From: VFZS01 sp964353255
GTDB lineage: Bacteria > Acidobacteriota > Terriglobia > Bryobacterales > Bryobacteraceae
Reading direction: 5' to 3'
DNA: 21,004 nucleotides
NCBI GenBank assembly: GCA_964353255.1
Contig: CAYGVJ010000099.1
Span: 1-21,004 of the forward strand
A program made the position numbers and the translations under genes. Under the pieces are notes generated by a model that made no database searches, was not told where the DNA came from, and saw only the letters and a list, made by a program, of their open reading frames with translations. This document shows, in pieces, positions 12,986-20,216 of this stretch. Position 1 is the first letter of the stretch. Each line of letters begins with the position of its first letter.

Positions 12986-13954
12986 ATGAAAAGCAGCACG
13001 CGGTTGCTGACGGTGATGCTGGCGGCGGTGGGGTTGGCCGCGGCGCAGGAGGTGATTTCGGCCAAAGCGGGCTTGATCCATTACGTCCAGGGCCGCGTTT
13101 TGCTGGACAGCAAAGCGGTCGAGCCGAAGTTCGGCAGTTTCCCGCAAATGCACGCCGGCTCCCAGCTTCGCACGGAAGAGGGCCGGGCGGAGGTGTTGCT
13201 CACTCCGGGCGTGTTCATGTGGGTGGGGGAGAACAGCTCGTGGCGCCTGGTTTCGGACCGGCTCGCCGACACCCGGGTGGAGGTGCTGGGCGGCTCGGCA
13301 CTCATCGAGTGCATAGAGCTACCCAAAGAAAACAGCGTCACTCTGCTTTACCAGAACGCCGTCATCAGCCTGCGCAAGGGTGGGCTCTACCGGCTGAACA
13401 CTGACCCCGCCGAGCTGCGCGTGATGGAGGGCCAGGCCGAGGTTCAGCAGGGCGGCCAGTTCGTGGCGGTGAAGAAGGGCCGGTTGCTGACGCTGGACGG
13501 GACCCTTCTGGTCCACAACTTTGACACCAAGACCGGCGATACCCTCAGCCGATGGAGCCGGCAGCGCGCCGAGGCTCTGGCCATGGTCAACGTCTCGGCA
13601 GCCCGGTCAATCTGGCAGAGCGGCCAGCAGTGGCGCATGAGGGACTGGTACTGGAACCCCTACTTCGGAATGTTCACCTACATGCCGCTGCGCGGGGTCT
13701 ACCGGAGCTTCTGGGGCTATTCCTTCTGGAGCCCGCGCCAGGTCTATGTAGTCTTCCAGCCGCCGCAAATGGGAGGCGGCATGCCGGACGCCTCGCGGTC
13801 CTACAACCGTGACTTGGGTTACACGACGGTTTCAAGCACTTCGGCAGGCACCTCGGGCACCATTGCGACCTCCAGCGCGCCAACCGCGGCTTCGCAGTCC
13901 TCTACGGCCTCGATCCCGCGGCAGTCCAGCCAGGCGGGCGGAAAGGGCAGGTAG
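12986..13954 (+). CDS. Exported FecR-like domain protein
   Basis: The 322-residue protein has a signal peptide (MKSSTRLLTVMLAAVGLAAA). A FecR-like beta domain follows (about residues 22-170), with GLIHYVQGRVLLD, GSQLRTEEGRAEVLLTPGVFMWVG and the repeat-like VLGGSALIE. A Trp/Tyr-rich middle (about 200-250: WRMRDWYWNPYFGMFTYMPL) and a Ser/Thr/Ala low-complexity tail complete it. FecR domains in TonB systems carry signals across the envelope, but stand-alone exported forms like this are probably structural or polysaccharide-related. GGAGGG at 12973-12978 sets the start at 12986; an earlier in-frame ATG at 12971 overlaps that site. It is convergent with the peptidase gene, with only 3 bases between stops. 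Confidence 0.78.
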   Translation: MKSSTRLLTVMLAAVGLAAAQEVISAKAGLIHYVQGRVLLDSKAVEPKFGSFPQMHAGSQLRTEEGRAEVLLTPGVFMWVGENSSWRLVSDRLADTRVEVLGGSALIECIELPKENSVTLLYQNAVISLRKGGLYRLNTDPAELRVMEGQAEVQQGGQFVAVKKGRLLTLDGTLLVHNFDTKTGDTLSRWSRQRAEALAMVNVSAARSIWQSGQQWRMRDWYWNPYFGMFTYMPLRGVYRSFWGYSFWSPRQVYVVFQPPQMGGGMPDASRSYNRDLGYTTVSSTSAGTSGTIATSSAPTAASQSSTASIPRQSSQAGGKGR

Positions 13955-13957
13955 GCG

Positions 13958-16117
13958 TCACCTGCTCTTGAGGTGATCCTCGAAGAACCCTATGATCGTT
14001 TCGTAGAGGTGTTTTCGCAACGGGCCGCGCACTCCGTGGCTTTTCTGAGGGTAGATCACTAACTGGAAGTGCTTGCCGGCCTGCTCCAGGGCCGAGGCCA
14101 TCTGCATGGTGTTCTGGAAGAGGACGTTATCGTCCTCGAAGTTGTGAATCAGCATCAGCTTGGCCTTCAGGTTGGCGGCCTGGTGAACGGGTGAGCTGCC
14201 CCGATAGCCTTCGGCGTTCTCCGAAGGCAGTCCCATGTAGCGCTCGGTGTAGATGGTGTCGTAGTTGCGCCAGTCGGTCACCGGCGCTCCGGAGACACCG
14301 GCGGCGAACAGCTCCGGCGCGTTGAGCAGCGAGTACAGCGTCATGTAGCCGCCGTAGCTCCAGCCGTAGAGGCCCACTCGCGCCGGATCCACAAAGCCCA
14401 GCCCAAGCAGGTGGCGAAGGCCCTCCTTCTGGTCCTCGAGTTCCGTGGCGCCAAAGTGGCGGTAGACGGCTGCCTCCCAGGCGTGACCGCGCCCGGACGA
14501 GCCCCGGTTGTCGAGCTGCCAGATGACGAAGCCGCGATGCGCCAGGACCTGGTCGAGGGTAGCGCCCGCCCACGAGTCGCGCACGCTCTGGGAGCCCGGT
14601 CCGCCGTAGACCATGACCACCGCGGGGTACTTGCGCCCCGGCTGGAACCCGGCGGGCCGGATCAGGCGGGCGAAAAGCACCGTTCCGTCGGCGGCCTTAA
14701 CGCGCACGATCTCGATGGGCAGGATCTCCTGCTCTTCGAGCGCCTTGCGGTCGGCCTCCGCAAAGACGCCCGACTCGGCTCCGTCGCGGGCGTGGAGCAT
14801 GCGGCGCGGGGGCGAGGCGAGGCTCGAAGAAGTATCCAGGTAATAGGCGCAGCCGGGCGCCATGGAGACGGAATGGGCGCCGCTCGCCTGGGTGAGCCGG
14901 CGGGGCTCGCCTCCGTCAAGCCCCACAGCGTACAGATGCTGTTCGAGCGGGCTCGGCTCGCCGGCCAGGAAGAAGACCTCACCGCGGGCCTCGTCTACGC
15001 AGGCGACTCCGGTCACCCCCCAATCGCCGCGGGTCAGTTGCGCCAGCAGCTTGCCGTCGAGGGAGTACCGATAGAGGTGGCGGAACCCGCTGCGCTCGCT
15101 CGACCACAGCAGTTCCTGCCGGTTCTTCAGGAACTGCCAATCGTCCGCCACATTGATCCAGTACGGATCACGCTCCTGGAACAGCAGCCGTGAGGCGCCG
15201 GAGCGCGCGTCGGCCAGCAGCAGGTCGAGGCGGTCCTGGATGCGCGTCAAGCGCTGGACGGCCAGGGCGCCCGAGTCGGGCACCCAGGCCACGCGGGCCA
15301 GCAGCATGTCGCGGGTCTGGCCGAGGTCCATCCAGGTGGTGCGGCCGCCTTCGGCGGAAACGACGCCCAGGCGCACGTCGGCGTTGGGGTCGCCGGCCTT
15401 GGGGTAGCGCTCGGGCTCGTGGCGGGCCCGCACCGGGGTCAAGTCGGTCTGGGGATGGACGGGCTCACGGCTGATGTCGAACTGAAGGTAGGCGATACGC
15501 GTAGAGTCCGGCGACCACCAGTGCGCGGTCTCCAGCTTCAGCTCCTCCGGGTAGACCCAGTCAAGCCGGGCGTTCCAGAGAGTTTCCGAGCCGTCGTCGG
15601 TGAGGCGGGCAACCTTGCCGGAAGCCATGTCCAGCACGTACAGGTCGTTGCCGCGGCGGAAGGAGATCCGCCGCCCGTCGGGGGCGAGCTTGGGGTCGCG
15701 CTCGGCCTCGGGCGTGGCAGTGAGTTGCGTCCAGCCGCCGGCCGCCAGCCGGAACCAGAACAGGTCGCCGCCGGCGGAGATCAGCAACTCCTGCCCGGAG
15801 GGCGACCACTGGATGGATCGCTCGCGCACGTTGCGGTTCTGCCACTGCTCGAGGTCGGGAGGCGGCACTTTCACCGCCGCAGCCTCAAGCGCCTCCAGGC
15901 TCACCAGTTCCCGCCTGCTGCGCGCGGCCACGTCGTAGAGCAGGACGCGCCGGCCCTCCTGATAGACGAACTGCTTTCCGTCTAGCGCCCATATGGGCGC
16001 GCCAGGCGGCTGCGGGCGTTCGCGCACCAGCGATTCAATGGTGACCGGCTTCTTCTGAGCCTCCAGCCCGATGGGCGCCAGACAGGACAAGATGAGGGCT
16101 GCTGTGCGTTGCCACAT
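13958..16117 (-). CDS. Prolyl oligopeptidase family S9 peptidase (DPP-IV type)
   Basis: The 719-residue protein starts with a signal peptide (MWQRTAALILSCLAPIGLEA). The N-terminal ~470 residues form the beta-propeller, with DPP-IV-like DWVYPEELKLE. The C-terminal alpha/beta hydrolase has the triad at S587 (GWSYGGYM), D662 (HNFEDDNV) and H694 (KSHGV), the spacing seen in dipeptidyl peptidase IV. It should release N-terminal dipeptides, mostly Xaa-Pro, in the periplasm. It is complete and shows no sign of damage. The start lies 37 bases from the divergent beta-CASP gene, with TACAAT on the minus strand at 16131-16126 as a -10 candidate. It belongs with the other exported peptidase in the window (M55) in peptide scavenging. 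Confidence 0.93.
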   Translation of the reverse strand: MWQRTAALILSCLAPIGLEAQKKPVTIESLVRERPQPPGAPIWALDGKQFVYQEGRRVLLYDVAARSRRELVSLEALEAAAVKVPPPDLEQWQNRNVRERSIQWSPSGQELLISAGGDLFWFRLAAGGWTQLTATPEAERDPKLAPDGRRISFRRGNDLYVLDMASGKVARLTDDGSETLWNARLDWVYPEELKLETAHWWSPDSTRIAYLQFDISREPVHPQTDLTPVRARHEPERYPKAGDPNADVRLGVVSAEGGRTTWMDLGQTRDMLLARVAWVPDSGALAVQRLTRIQDRLDLLLADARSGASRLLFQERDPYWINVADDWQFLKNRQELLWSSERSGFRHLYRYSLDGKLLAQLTRGDWGVTGVACVDEARGEVFFLAGEPSPLEQHLYAVGLDGGEPRRLTQASGAHSVSMAPGCAYYLDTSSSLASPPRRMLHARDGAESGVFAEADRKALEEQEILPIEIVRVKAADGTVLFARLIRPAGFQPGRKYPAVVMVYGGPGSQSVRDSWAGATLDQVLAHRGFVIWQLDNRGSSGRGHAWEAAVYRHFGATELEDQKEGLRHLLGLGFVDPARVGLYGWSYGGYMTLYSLLNAPELFAAGVSGAPVTDWRNYDTIYTERYMGLPSENAEGYRGSSPVHQAANLKAKLMLIHNFEDDNVLFQNTMQMASALEQAGKHFQLVIYPQKSHGVRGPLRKHLYETIIGFFEDHLKSR

Positions 16118-16125
16118 GGCATGTC

Positions 16126-16143
16126 ATTGTAGCGTGCTATCCT
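16126..16143. promoter_or_regulatory. Back-to-back -10-like boxes of two divergent genes
   Basis: The 37-base gap between the S9 peptidase and the beta-CASP nuclease holds TACAAT on the minus strand (16131-16126) and TATCCT on the plus strand (about 16137-16143). Both genes would have very short leaders. -35 boxes would fall inside the opposite gene. Confidence 0.3.
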
Positions 16144-16154
16144 GCTGATTGCCT

Positions 16155-17570
16155 ATGCAAGTGACCTTCTGGGGTGCGGTCGGCACGGTGACCGGAGCGA
16201 TGTTCGAGCTGCGCATGAACGGCAGCCGGTTTCTCCTCGATTGCGGGCTGTATCAGGGCCGTCGCCGGGAGGCGCAGGAGCGCAACACCCACTTCCCGTT
16301 CCCGGTGGACGCGCTCACGGGGGTGGTGCTTTCGCACGCGCACATCGACCACTCCGGCAACTTGCCGACGCTGGTCAAGAACGGCTACCTGGGCCCGATC
16401 TACGCCACCCCGGCGACGGCGGACCTGTGCAAGGTGATGTTGCTGGACTCGGCTCACCTGCACGAGAAGGACGCGGCCTTCCTGAACAAGCGTCGCCAGC
16501 GGCGCAAAGCGCTGCTTCCGGAGGCTGAAGACGGCCCCGTCCAGCCGCTATACACCGCCGACGATGCCGAAGCCACCATCCCGCTGTTCCGGCCGGTGCC
16601 GATGTACACGCCCACCGAGCTGGACCGCGACCTGTACTACGAGAGCAGCGAGGCGGGCCACATCCTGGGTTCCTCGGCGATAACGCTGGTTCACCAGACC
16701 GGCCAGAAGAAAGTGCGGCTGGCGTTTTCCGGGGACGTAGGCCGGCCGAACCTGCCCATCGTGCGGGATCCGGAGAAGTTGCCGCCGGTGGACTACCTGA
16801 TAATGGAAAGCACTTACGGGGGCCGGCTACACAAGGACGTCGGCACGGTGACGGCCAAGCTGGCCAACGTGGTTAACCGCACGTGCCGGCGCGGGGGAAA
16901 ACTCATCGTGCCGTCCTTCGCCGTGGGTCGTACTCAGCAGCTTGTGTTGTTACTGCACGAGCTGAGCGACGCGGGCCAGATCCCCGGCATCCCGATCTTC
17001 GTGGACAGCCCCCTGGCGGTGGAGGCGACAGAGGTTTTTCGAAGGCACCCGGAGTGCTTCGATGACGAGACGCGCCAGTTCCTGCTGGAGGGAGAAGACC
17101 CGTTCGGTTTCGCGCGGCTGCGCTACGTGCGGAGCGTCGAGGAATCAAAAGCGCTCAACGACCTGCACGGGCCGCTGGTGATCATCTCCGCGGCGGGCAT
17201 GTGCGAAGCCGGGCGCATCCTGCACCACTTGCGGAACAACATCGAGGACCCGCGCAACACCATCCTGATCACGGGATTTCAGGCCGAGAACACGCTGGGC
17301 CGGAAGCTGGTGGACAAGCTGCCCGAAGTGCCGATCTTCGGTGAGCTGATGCGGCTGCGGGCCGAAGTGGAAACCCTGAACGAGCTGAGCGGTCACGCCG
17401 ACCAACGAGAGTTGCTGGAGTGGATGAAGCCGATGGCCGGAGGCCTGAAGAAGCTCTTCCTGGTGCATGGCGAACCGGCGCAGACCCAGGCCCTGGCCGA
17501 GGCCGTCCGCGAGCGCTACGGCCTGGAGGCGGTGATCCCGACGCGAGGGCAGAGCTTCGAGTTTGAGTAG
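16155..17570 (+). CDS. CPSF/YSH1-like MBL-fold beta-CASP nuclease
   Basis: The 471-residue protein is a metallo-beta-lactamase/beta-CASP protein of the CPSF73 (YSH1) type, distinct from the RNase J in this window. Motifs are H61-x-H63-x-D65-H66 in LSHAHIDHSGNLP, GHILGSSA, FSGDVGR, ESTYGGRLH, PSFAVGRTQQ, SAAGMCEAGRILHHL and LSGHADQ. A C-terminal RNA-metabolism domain ends LVHGEPAQTQALAEAVRERYG. Bacterial members are exo/endo-ribonucleases of poorly known role. The ATG at 16155 is taken as start; a TTG two codons upstream is in frame, and there is no clear ribosome-binding site, so a leaderless message is possible. The gene is followed within about 50 bases by the IS91-family remnant. Confidence 0.92.
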   Translation: MQVTFWGAVGTVTGAMFELRMNGSRFLLDCGLYQGRRREAQERNTHFPFPVDALTGVVLSHAHIDHSGNLPTLVKNGYLGPIYATPATADLCKVMLLDSAHLHEKDAAFLNKRRQRRKALLPEAEDGPVQPLYTADDAEATIPLFRPVPMYTPTELDRDLYYESSEAGHILGSSAITLVHQTGQKKVRLAFSGDVGRPNLPIVRDPEKLPPVDYLIMESTYGGRLHKDVGTVTAKLANVVNRTCRRGGKLIVPSFAVGRTQQLVLLLHELSDAGQIPGIPIFVDSPLAVEATEVFRRHPECFDDETRQFLLEGEDPFGFARLRYVRSVEESKALNDLHGPLVIISAAGMCEAGRILHHLRNNIEDPRNTILITGFQAENTLGRKLVDKLPEVPIFGELMRLRAEVETLNELSGHADQRELLEWMKPMAGGLKKLFLVHGEPAQTQALAEAVRERYGLEAVIPTRGQSFEFE

Positions 17571-17619
17571 GGCGACTACGCGACGCTTGAGCCGCGGAGG
17601 AACTCCTCGACAGTTCTTC

Positions 17620-17958
17620 AGCGTGCTGCAACTGCTCCAGGGCCTTCCCGACCGGTTCCAGCGCATCCGCTACTACGGTTTGCTCGGCAACCGCCACCGT
17701 CGGCAGAAGCTGGCGCGTTGTCGCCAACTGCCGGGCATGTCACCATCCGGGACTCCAGCGGCGGAGCCTTCCCCGGACTACCGCGACCGTTACCAACAGC
17801 TCACCGGATCTTCCCTTTGGTCCTGTCTGCTGACACCTCACCCCCTGACCCCCAAGCCGTGGGATGGCGGCCGGCTGTCCACACGGTCACCCTGGGCGTC
17901 CCCCCGCGGCCTTGCCGGGAACTCCACGGCGCGATACAATGCCCATAGCTTGGCGTAG
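17620..17958 (+). pseudogene. IS91-family transposase C-terminal remnant
   Basis: An open frame reads LPDRFQRIRYYGLLGNRHR, then QKLARCRQLPG, later PDYRDRYQQLTGSSLWSC. These blocks match the end of the IS91/IS801 Y2 transposase (Transposase_32): LP-x-(G/R)-F-x-R-I-R-(H/Y)-(Y/F)-G-(F/L)-L-x-N-R-x-R, then a spacer, then LTG-x-x-L-x-x-C-P-x-C. The catalytic part upstream is absent and the second zinc-finger Cys is lost after WSC (17824), so the copy is dead. The frame runs on to a stop at 17958 with low-complexity sequence that probably belongs to the element's 3' flank. It sits exactly between the chromosomal beta-CASP gene and the integron cassettes. Confidence 0.72.
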
Positions 17959-17969
17959 GGCAGCGGTTT

Positions 17970-18073
17970 CGCCCAACTGATTTTTAGCCCACCGGTTGCG
18001 GGGCGGAGGCTTCCTGCCGCTCCTCGGGCTCTGAGCCCCGCAACCGGCAGGCTAAGAATCCTCTGAGTTAGGC
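17970..18073. repeat. Large hairpin with attC-like cores (possible degenerate attC)
   Basis: A perfect 13-bp stem, CCGGTTGCGGGGC (17991-18003) with GCCCCGCAACCGG (18034-18046), is extended outward by GATTTTTAGCC / GGCTAAGAATC with one mismatch and a 2x2 internal mismatch. Outside it lie GCCCAAC (17970-17976) and GTTAGGC (18067-18073), which have the form of attC outer cores. Against an attC: no extrahelical base, and core-to-arm spacers of about 1 and 6 bases instead of 2-3 and 4-5. It may be a dispersed palindrome beside a chance core, or a degenerate attC opening the array. Confidence 0.5.
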
Positions 18074-18146
18074 GCACCTCCGCCGGAGACAAGCGACGGG
18101 AGACAAGAGGGAGAGAGACAATGGGACTATTGGAGAGGCGGTTCGG

Positions 18147-18389
18147 ATGGAAGGGCTGAGTCGATGTAGGTATTTCTGGTGTTCACAGTGCACACGGGTC
18201 TGGAATAAAGAGGAAAGGCTTAGTGGATGGCGGGTAGCGCTAATGTACTCTCAGGTGTCAGCGTTTGGAACCCGCACATGCGAGTGCGGTAATGTGTTCC
18301 AGGTGTCAGACATCTACGCTGGCGTCCATGACCTGCCACGGAAGTATTGGGACCGCCCCTCACTGGTGAAGCCGGTAGAAGTTGATTAG
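18147..18389 (+). CDS. Small putative zinc-ribbon protein (possible first cassette gene)
   Basis: The 80-residue protein is not recognised. It has two Cys pairs (C12-x2-C15 in FWCSQCTRVW and C45-x-C47 in RTCECGNVFQV), which suggests a small zinc ribbon. It ends in a distinctive IYAGVHDLPRKYWDRP segment. Local GC is about 52-55% by hand count over 120 bases, lower than the chromosomal genes to the left, as expected of a cassette gene. Upstream, an ATG at 18121 with a far better ribosome-binding site (GAGGGAGAGA) opens a 12-codon frame (MGLLERRFGWKG) that overlaps this start in another frame. That is either a leader peptide or the true N-terminus displaced by a frameshift. The first firm attC begins 118 bases after its stop. 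Confidence 0.55.
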   Translation: MEGLSRCRYFWCSQCTRVWNKEERLSGWRVALMYSQVSAFGTRTCECGNVFQVSDIYAGVHDLPRKYWDRPSLVKPVEVD

Positions 18390-18507
18390 CACGTGCCCTT
18401 CCGACAAGCGCGCGTGAACTGGCTCGACCGCGAGGGCTGCAGTGGACGGCAGGCTCAGAGAGCGCGAGAGCGCTCAGCGCGGCGTCGAACTCGTGTAGGA
18501 CCAGGGC

Positions 18508-18585
18508 GCCTAACAAGGCGATGCAGCTGATGAAGCGCGCCACCTACTAACGGGCGCGCTTCGCAGTTGATCGCTAGTGTTAGCC
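18508..18585 (+). other. attC: Integron attC site 1
   Basis: Outer cores are GCCTAAC (18508-18514) and GTTAGCC (18579-18585). Inner arms GCGAT-G-CAGCTG (18518-18529) and CAGTTGATCGC (18564-18574) pair with one extra unpaired G in the left arm (18523) and one G-T pair. A perfect 10-bp stem, GAAGCGCGCC / GGCGCGCTTC (18532-18541, 18553-18562), forms the centre. Recombination would occur between G and TT at 18579/18580. Confidence 0.88.
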
Positions 18586-18614
18586 AGACCAAGACTAGCC
18601 TGAGATATCTGGCC

Positions 18615-19478
18615 ATGTGGCAGATTCAGAAGGTTGCCGACGAAGGCACTGCAGAACCTTACATCGCGCGGCTCTGGGCTGGCGCGTGCGAACTACGAGA
18701 TCTGCTCCTGCAGCATCAAGCAGCGGACGACGCCGACTTCGCCAGGCGCCGAAAGCACTTCGCTGATCGCTACAGTCCGGTCTTGGATGCCCTCGGAGCT
18801 GCGCGCAAACACGCCAAGGCCATTCAGGCGCTACTCGGTGCCCACAAGGCAAAGATCGCAGCCGGTTCCGTTGTCTCACGCCAGCGGAACGCTCTGCAGA
18901 TCAGCGAGACTATCGGCCTTGAGCTGCAGGAGCATGTGGCGGCGTTCTTGTCGGCTGCCGCGCGGGCGACGAAGCTCCTCCAAGAGCTGTTGTCGTGTTT
19001 GGACACTGACATCGGGTACCTGTTCCAAAAACAACCGAAGTTCGTCGCGGCCTTGGAACGATCGCGCGCTGCCGGGGAATCCGAGCTGGCCGACTATCTG
19101 GAATCCACCCGATCCGGGTGGTCGGAGACCCTCCTTGAGCGGCGGCATGCGCTGGAGCACAAGGGATGGCGTCTGCCAGAGGTCCGCTACGTGGAGCAGC
19201 GTGACAGCTCCGTGCTGGCCGCCGAGCCCGAGGTTGATGGTCGACCAGTTTCCGGATTCGTCTCCACGGTCCTGGAACGCGTCCTCGCCTTCGCCGAGGA
19301 TATGCTCGCTTTCGCGGTTCAGAGGGGCATCGCGGACATCGGCGACCTGATCGACATTCCGAAGGAAGATCGGAATCCTGGCAACGTCACGCGGTTCCGA
19401 TTCGGGGTGCCCGCTCTTCAACTGCACGAGCGATTCTGGCGGCTTCGATACAGTCAGTATGGGTTCAGCGACTCCTGA
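18615..19478 (+). CDS. Integron cassette protein, helical, R-x4-H motif, unknown function
   Basis: I do not recognise this 287-residue protein. It is almost entirely alpha-helical and Ala/Leu/Glu-rich. At about residues 170-190 it has WSETLLERRHALEHKGWRLP, whose R177-x4-H182 fits the R-x4-6-H motif of HEPN ribonuclease domains; that resemblance is only suggestive. A charged segment RQRNALQISETIGLE lies near the middle, and the end is basic and aromatic (HERFWRLRYSQYGF). The start was placed at the ATG at 18615. An earlier TTG at 18567 is inside attC site 1 and therefore outside the mobile cassette, which would run from 18580 to attC site 2. The gene stops 12 bases before attC site 2. One gene with its attC is the standard cassette layout. 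Confidence 0.75.
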   Translation: MWQIQKVADEGTAEPYIARLWAGACELRDLLLQHQAADDADFARRRKHFADRYSPVLDALGAARKHAKAIQALLGAHKAKIAAGSVVSRQRNALQISETIGLELQEHVAAFLSAAARATKLLQELLSCLDTDIGYLFQKQPKFVAALERSRAAGESELADYLESTRSGWSETLLERRHALEHKGWRLPEVRYVEQRDSSVLAAEPEVDGRPVSGFVSTVLERVLAFAEDMLAFAVQRGIADIGDLIDIPKEDRNPGNVTRFRFGVPALQLHERFWRLRYSQYGFSDS

Positions 19479-19490
19479 TCGATAGGTGCT

Positions 19491-19590
19491 GGCTAACCCG
19501 CGGCTGCACCTGTCGGCGGCTGCGCAGCGTGAGGGACAATTCGACGACGGCGGTGAGCGGCCGCCGCAGGTGGGCCGCAAGCCGTTAGGC
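19491..19590 (+). other. attC: Integron attC site 2
   Basis: Outer cores are GGCTAAC (19491-19497) and GTTAGGC (19584-19590). The left arm GCGGCTGCACCTG (19500-19512, 13 bases) pairs with the right arm CAGGTGGGCCGC (19567-19578, 12 bases), leaving one extra base on the left. The stem continues with CGGCGGC / GCCGCCG (19514-19520, 19560-19566). Core-to-arm spacers are 2 and 5 bases, as in site 3. Confidence 0.88.
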
Positions 19591-19612
19591 TGACAAGACG
19601 GAGGCGATCTCA

Positions 19613-19960
19613 GTGAGTGACCTTCAGCTTCAGGACTTGGTGCTCGTAGCGGGGCATGCCGCGTTCAAGTCGACCGTGACCGGAGTACCCAACGATCCGG
19701 AATCGGACGACTCGTGGGTTCTTCAGGACTTCCAGATAGGCGAACCGCCGTTCTACCTCGAACACATCCGACGGGGCGTTGTGCTTGCCGCGAACAACCC
19801 GGTCGCTCTTCTGGTCTTCTCGGGCGGACGCACCCGACACGAGTCCGGCCCCTGGAGTGAGGCGAAGACCTACCACGAGGTCGCCATGTCACGTCGATTC
19901 TGGATACCGGACAACACTACTGTCCGGCTAACGAATCGGCTGCGCCCCATATGTTGTTGA
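19613..19960 (+). pseudogene. YdcF/DUF218-like cassette gene, 5' half (interrupted)
   Basis: From a GTG at 19613, with GGAGG at 19600-19604, the frame encodes DLVLVAGHAAFKSTV, then a D-x-W-x-L-x-x-FQ-x-GE-x-x-x-YLEHI segment, then NPVALLVFSGGRTRHESGPWSEAKTYHEVA. This is the conserved N-terminal half of a YdcF-like DUF218 protein. These membrane- or cytosol-associated proteins bind nucleotide-like ligands and their role is poorly defined. The homologous part ends near 19920, where a terminal inverted repeat begins. The last ~13 residues (from VRLTNR) are read from the inserted element. The other half resumes at about 20230. Confidence 0.72.
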
Positions 19961-20200
19961 TAAGACGGTCATTACGTGCGATTTGCCTCGGAAACGATTT
20001 GAAATGCCAACATTCGGCGGCGTTGATACGAAAAGGGTTACAGACTGACGAGGGCCCAAAAGACTGCATTTCCTACACATTTCCAAAAACGCTGTGACTT
20101 ACGGAAGGCCCGTCTTTATTGGGTTTCGGAGCGAGGTTGTACCGAGGCAACTTATTCATCGCTCGCAAGTGTCTGATCCTAAACGTGTTATAGCCGGACA
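19921..20200. mobile_element. 280-bp non-autonomous element with 10-bp terminal inverted repeats (MITE-like)
   Basis: TGTCCGGCTA (19921-19930) and TAGCCGGACA (20191-20200) are perfect inverted repeats 280 bases apart end to end. The flanks read CTAC on the left and CTAG on the right, so a 3-bp CTA (or imperfect 4-bp) target duplication is possible. The interior codes for nothing obvious, and its GC is about 45-52% by hand count over 180 bases, below its surroundings. It separates two halves of one protein family. Removing it with one CTA does not by itself restore the reading frame, so the gene carries at least one further change. The element family is unknown; a 4-base CTAG-type target would suit an IS5-group transposase. 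Confidence 0.6.
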
Positions 20201-20216
20201 CTAGTGACCGGACAAG

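Noticed and set aside
17571..18507. A tyrosine recombinase (intI) gene beside the attC array
   Set aside because: No frame on either strand in this stretch contains the R-H-R-Y recombinase motifs. The only transposition-related sequence is the IS91-type remnant.
18567..18614. TTG at 18567 as the start of the first firm cassette gene
   Set aside because: It lies inside attC site 1, upstream of the recombination point at 18579/18580, so it would not travel with the cassette. It also lacks a ribosome-binding site.
19931..20190. A further attC site or a small gene inside the 280-bp insert
   Set aside because: The left end reads GGCTAACGAATCGGCTGCG, which looks core-like. However, there is no matching GTTAGSC partner with pairing arms, and no frame of useful length.
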